64,000 bases of DNA from Rhinopomastus cyanomelas (taxonomy: Eukaryota; Chordata; Aves; Bucerotiformes; Rhinopomastidae). Shown here one piece after another: positions 59,997 to 64,000 of this stretch. The position numbers and the translations under genes are program-made. The stretch is taken from positions 124,001-188,000 of the forward strand of contig VXBP01002799.1 of NCBI GenBank assembly GCA_013400115.1, written 5' to 3'. The notes below the pieces were generated by a model. It worked only from the letters and a program-made list of their open reading frames with translations. It did not search any database and was not told the DNA's origin. Each line of letters begins with the position of its first letter. The stretch's first letter is position 1.

Positions 59997-60341
59997 TAAG
60001 GGAGACCTTATTACTCTCTACAACTACTTGAGGGGAGGTTGTAGAGAGATGGGGGTTGGTCTGTTCTGCCTAGTGGCCAGTGATAGCACAAGGGGAAATG
60101 GCCTTAAACTGCTCCAGGGGAGGTTCAGCTTGGATGTTGAGAGGAATTTCTTGACTGAAAGGGTTGTGAGGCACTGGAACAGCCTGTCCAGGTAGCCGGT
60201 TCAGGGCTAATTCCTGCAGGTGTTGAAGAGAAGGGTAGATGCTGCATTGGGGGACAGGGTTTACTGCTGATGATAGAGCTAGGAAAAGGTTGAACTTGAT
60301 CTTGAAGGTCTCCTCCAGTCAAAACTGTTCTATGAGTCTAT
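59997..60341 (+). mobile_element. CR1 LINE fragment, a further older type
   Basis: Plus-strand ORF2 end and 3' UTR. It includes ctacaactacttgaggggag, gatgggggttggtctgttct, gatagcacaaggggaaatgg, ggttcagcttggatgttgag and ggcactggaacagcctgtcc, and ends ctgttctatgagtctat. It starts about 100 bases after the previous CR1 in the same orientation but is of a different, more diverged type. Confidence 0.9.
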
Positions 60342-63300
60342 ATATTAAAGGCTACATGTCTTTGGTGCAATTAGGCATAACAAAAGAAAACTGATGCATT
60401 ACACTGTACATGTTTGTTTGGTATTTCCATCATGGTATTTCCTTTGATTCTACTTTTTCTTTTTCAAGTACTGCTTTAACATTTCGCTTGAGAACTAATG
60501 CGCGTATTAGCATAAACCTGTGCTTAACATTTATTCTATAGGCCTCTAGACAAAAGCTTGAGTTAGTGTATAAGGTCAGAAAAATAGACTTTGTAAATGT
60601 TACAACACTGTACCAGGAGATTACATAAAGAATATTACATAAAATTGTGTAAAAATTGTTAATTTGCATGAATCAAGCCTATGAATATAAACTCACTTAA
60701 AAATAAATCAATATGCATTGTCTCAACACATGTGAATTGTCTAGAGAGAGAATGGCCCACAAATAGTAAGGAAATGATCAAAACCTCCTGTTTTTACAAT
60801 CAGCCAACAAAATTTAAAACCAAATCGTGGATTTTCTTTTATTCCAATATAAATCCTGTATTATGTTAGTAGTCCTGATAACCGGGATGTCATTAAGTTT
60901 TTCTGCTGGTTTAACACTGAGAACACCAGTTCGTCCTAAAAGTTATCTTTAGACAAGTTTGGGAAGGGCTGCACTGAAGACCACAGAAAGGCCTTTTCTC
61001 ATAAATACAGCAGACGTAGTGACAGCAGACCTGTATTAACAGATGTAAACAGGTCTCTAACAAGCAGAGATTACTGGATTTGTAAGAGAGTTTCTGATTC
61101 TGAAATTCACTGACAAGATTTTCTGTTAAAAACAGAAGCGGCAGAGAGGTAATTTTTAAAAACTTTCCCAGCTCTCAGCTTCACCAGCTCTTAAACTGCT
61201 GTCCAAGACAAGACAACAATCACAAGTCTCTTTCCAAGGCTGTGTCGAGGAGGCAGGCTCACTCTTACAAACTCTCGAGTTCATCCTGCAATTCCAAGAC
61301 CTATTGGTTTGCCTCGATGTTAAGCGTTTATAGAATGTCTGGTAAGAGTTCCAGGGGTGGGGAGGGAGGATGAGGAGGAGGAAGCCTTCTACAGACAAGA
61401 GAAATAACAGAAGGGCAAATCAAAATCCATTTAACGTTTGGATACAATCAAACCAATGACTGTTTGTTTATCCTGAATTTTCATAGAGAGGAAGGAAAAA
61501 AGTAATAGCCTTGAGAGATTTTGCTTTCGATATATTGAGACAGGGTTAAAGCAAAACAACTAAAGAAAGATTTTGATTTAGCATAAAGGGATAAAGTCAC
61601 AAATGACCCTGAGTACCAAATCACCATTTCGATGGTGGAGCACTCTCAGGGTTCTGGAAACTTCTGTTTAGCTGGTTCCTATACCTAACTCCGAAAGCTG
61701 ATATGCTTACATGCTGATCCCTGGGAGTTGCTCTGTCATAAGCAGCATGGTTCAGGCTCAGTGTGAAGCTATTTTACCTGGAATGGTGATGTTCAGTGCT
61801 GCCAGGTCTGAGCATTCAAAGTCGGTAAACGAGGTCCCTACCTTTGCCAGGCAACTGGCAGAGCTTTCATTTCACCTCCTGCTCCATTTTGTCACAGTTG
61901 TGCCACTTCACATGCCAGTTATCAAGGGAATCCAGGTACTTAGCAAGGTACAAGGTATTAGCAGAGAGCAAAAACATGAGATGCATGCTTATGCTGAAGA
62001 CTAGGCCTTACTTTCCTTTAAATACTGGGTTTGAGCATCAGTTGCGACGCTGAAAGACCCCTCATTAAGCAAAGCATTAATCTCATGCATTTGTTCTTCA
62101 AGGTGCCAGAATTTTTAAACAGAGTTAAAACACAAATGGAGAAGCTCTTACCCAACATGAGAGCAATGGTCTGCACACCCTGTTGCCTGGCCTCCAATGG
62201 ACAAGCCGCTATTCACGGGTGCTCAAGGACAGAGATTAAGAAGTGTCGCATGCAGTACACACCAGACCCTTTTCTGCCCTGCTGCACAAGCACATTTGAT
62301 AATGACTTATTTAGGAAAGATGTTCTGTAGCTGTTAATGGACACTGGATTCTCTTTTTTTTTTCTTATTCCTTTGGCCCCCAACCCCTAGAAGCTGTAAG
62401 CTTAAATGAATACATTCTCTCTGAGGAGGAAGAGAGGTATTATTTTATACTTTAGAGCCATTGCTTGAATAATGGCATTGGGCACCTCTTAGAACTGGCA
62501 TTGTCAGAAACAGTGAGCAATCACTCCCTATTCACCTTTTCTATACTCTCATGATTTTATAAATCTCCATCATTTTTCATCTCCCCTGAACACTTTTTCT
62601 CACTTGAAGAGTCAGTTCATCTTTCTTTTAAGGCTCTCTCCTCTTCCACCTTCTGTTCTTCCCCACTCTGAGCCTATTCTGCTTCGTTAATATCATTCCA
62701 AGCCATCTTTTCTAAGTGCTGAGAACTAAATTAGAGCCCAACATGGCATGTATGTTGATGCAGCTGTTTTATCTTGTCCTGAAGTGCATTACTTTGCATT
62801 TCTGAATACTGCAGTTCTGTACGCCTTTCAGTCACGTCACACGAGCATCCTTCAGGAAGTCAGTTATAAAGTACACAGATGTTCACTCTGCTTAACTTTC
62901 ATTCTGTTATTTACCCTTTTCTTCCCAGATTATTTACCAAGGTTGCCAGCCCCATTTCCAGCATATGTTCTGTGAGATTTTAACTGGAACTGTACTATGT
63001 AGGATCAGAAGGAAAAGTAGTATTTGCAGTCATGACCTTGATATTAAGGCTGATTTATACAAGGTCATGTTGCACAACCATTCACTTGGCCGCTTTGTTT
63101 CTTAATTTCCCAAGGACTCTTATGTAATTCTGTGCTAACCTTAGATTTGTTACAGTTCATGTTCTTGTTCCACTCTCAAACTCCTACTGTAGTACTGCAG
63201 TATGAGACTGTTCTGAGAGTTTCTCCCTAGAGAAGGCAAAGCTGAGCTTTAGTGCATTCCTCCACCCCTCCGCAGCAAAGCACAGCAACACACCAGCTTT

Positions 63301-64000
63301 GATTGTTTGCTACAGTCACACATTCTTCTCCTGAATATGTTAACTGTCCCACTAGTTTACCAGTGTGCTTTCCCCTCTCATCATTTAATTGAGGCTTATG
63401 ATCTACCTCATTTCAGCCGAAATCCAAATCCGCCATGGTCTCTTTTAATGATATTATACAGCTTAGAAAGGAAATCACATGTACCTGATTAGGAAAGGAA
63501 ATTACTTTGCTAAAACTTACATCCTGCTTCTTTCTAAGCCAAAGACAGAATTTTTCATCATCTGGTTTCTCAAGGCAAGGAAGCCACGCTTGTAAGGTTG
63601 TCTGCCACTGAGTTTCTGTATCTCCCAGCGTTCAGGATGCTGACTTAAGAGAAGTGTGTTCAACATCATTAGCATTACAGATCAAGCCCTTCACTGTCGT
63701 TTGGGTATGTTCTGTCCCCACAAGTGAAGGACTGAAGCTTCCAATCAGAGGAAAAAACACTACATTTTAAAATTTTCACGTAAATAATAGGAAGTGACAA
63801 GAACTATTGACAAGAAATAAAACCTGCATGGTTTTCTACGTTTCCTGAACTGAAAACAGGTTTGATGCATTTCATCTGAGGTTCAGGTTCACTCTGTCAG
63901 CTCAGAGGAACAATAATTATTATGTTTAAGGTCAAAAATACCCAAGGACTCACAAGCTTTCAGTCTCCTCAGCTCTAGATGACACATGTAATAGTTGACT
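60342..64000. other. unique AT-rich DNA, no gene recognised
   Basis: No CR1 or other repeat was recognised to the end of the window. Frames of 97-99 codons (61711-62004, 62031-62330, +) show no recognisable features. Pyrimidine-rich runs occur near 62350 and 62570-62670. Confidence 0.55.

Noticed and set aside
60014..60048. Inverted repeat ctctctacaac/gttgtagagag as a special structure
   Set aside because: It falls in the CR1 coding segment for the LYNYLKG-type motif and appears in this CR1 type generally, so it is probably not specific to this locus.
1..64000. Endogenous retrovirus genes, DNA transposons, tRNA/rRNA genes and CRISPR arrays
   Set aside because: No gag/pol/env-like frame, no transposase, no tRNA A/B-box pair and no regularly spaced direct repeats were found on either strand by reading.

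Overview
This window is a stretch of bird nuclear DNA. The evidence is the retrotransposon content. About 30 fragments belong to the avian/reptilian CR1 LINE family. They have the CR1 ORF2 reverse-transcriptase and C-terminal sequence, the typical 3' UTR, and the short 3' octamer repeat of ATTCTATG/ATTCTGTG type. I found no other autonomous transposon family, no tRNA or rRNA gene, no CRISPR array and no exon that I can assign to a host gene. By my hand-drawn boundaries CR1 covers roughly 14 kb of 64 kb (about 22%). That is high for a bird. From general knowledge it fits a lineage with expanded CR1, such as woodpeckers and relatives, better than chicken or a songbird, but this is an inference.

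Layout. 1-8244 is almost repeat-free, AT-rich sequence with one 85-base CR1 tail. 8245-22355 is dense in CR1, including a nested insertion (12551-13515), an ORF2 5' fragment next to a 24-base perfect palindrome (17928-18892), and an 0.8-kb element followed by a second CR1 tail (21045-21940). 22356-28858 is quiet apart from one CR1. 28859-31857 is a CR1 cluster: three minus-strand elements lie almost end to end and the third is interrupted by a plus-strand CR1. 32463 is the only ambiguous base, and a CR1 fragment stops exactly there. 32464-48017 is mostly unique DNA with short CR1 tails. 48018-52190 holds three more CR1s, including the longest (about 1.7 kb, with a readable but broken reverse transcriptase). 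52656-53345 is the least explained segment: a 73-base imperfect inverted repeat next to a GC-rich block with CCAAT-, TATA- and YY1-like motifs. 53346-60341 has four CR1s, one with a hairpin that looks like a template-switch mutation. 60342-64000 is unique AT-rich DNA.

How it works together. There is no operon or gene set. Essentially all readable coding sequence is dead CR1 ORF2, 5'-truncated and frameshifted as expected from target-primed reverse transcription followed by decay. Plus and minus copies are about equal in number, which gives no hint of a host gene crossing the window. At least three subfamilies can be told apart by their 3' ends: A, with a CCCTGCC/GGCAGGG stem; B, with CCTGC/GCAGG and the gattggactagatgatc segment; and C, like B but with ATCCTATG repeats. 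Older types begin with a TTTAGGTTGGAAAAGACC-like sequence. Nesting shows that a B and a C copy each inserted into an older element. All boundaries were drawn by eye and are good to about 5-20 bases.
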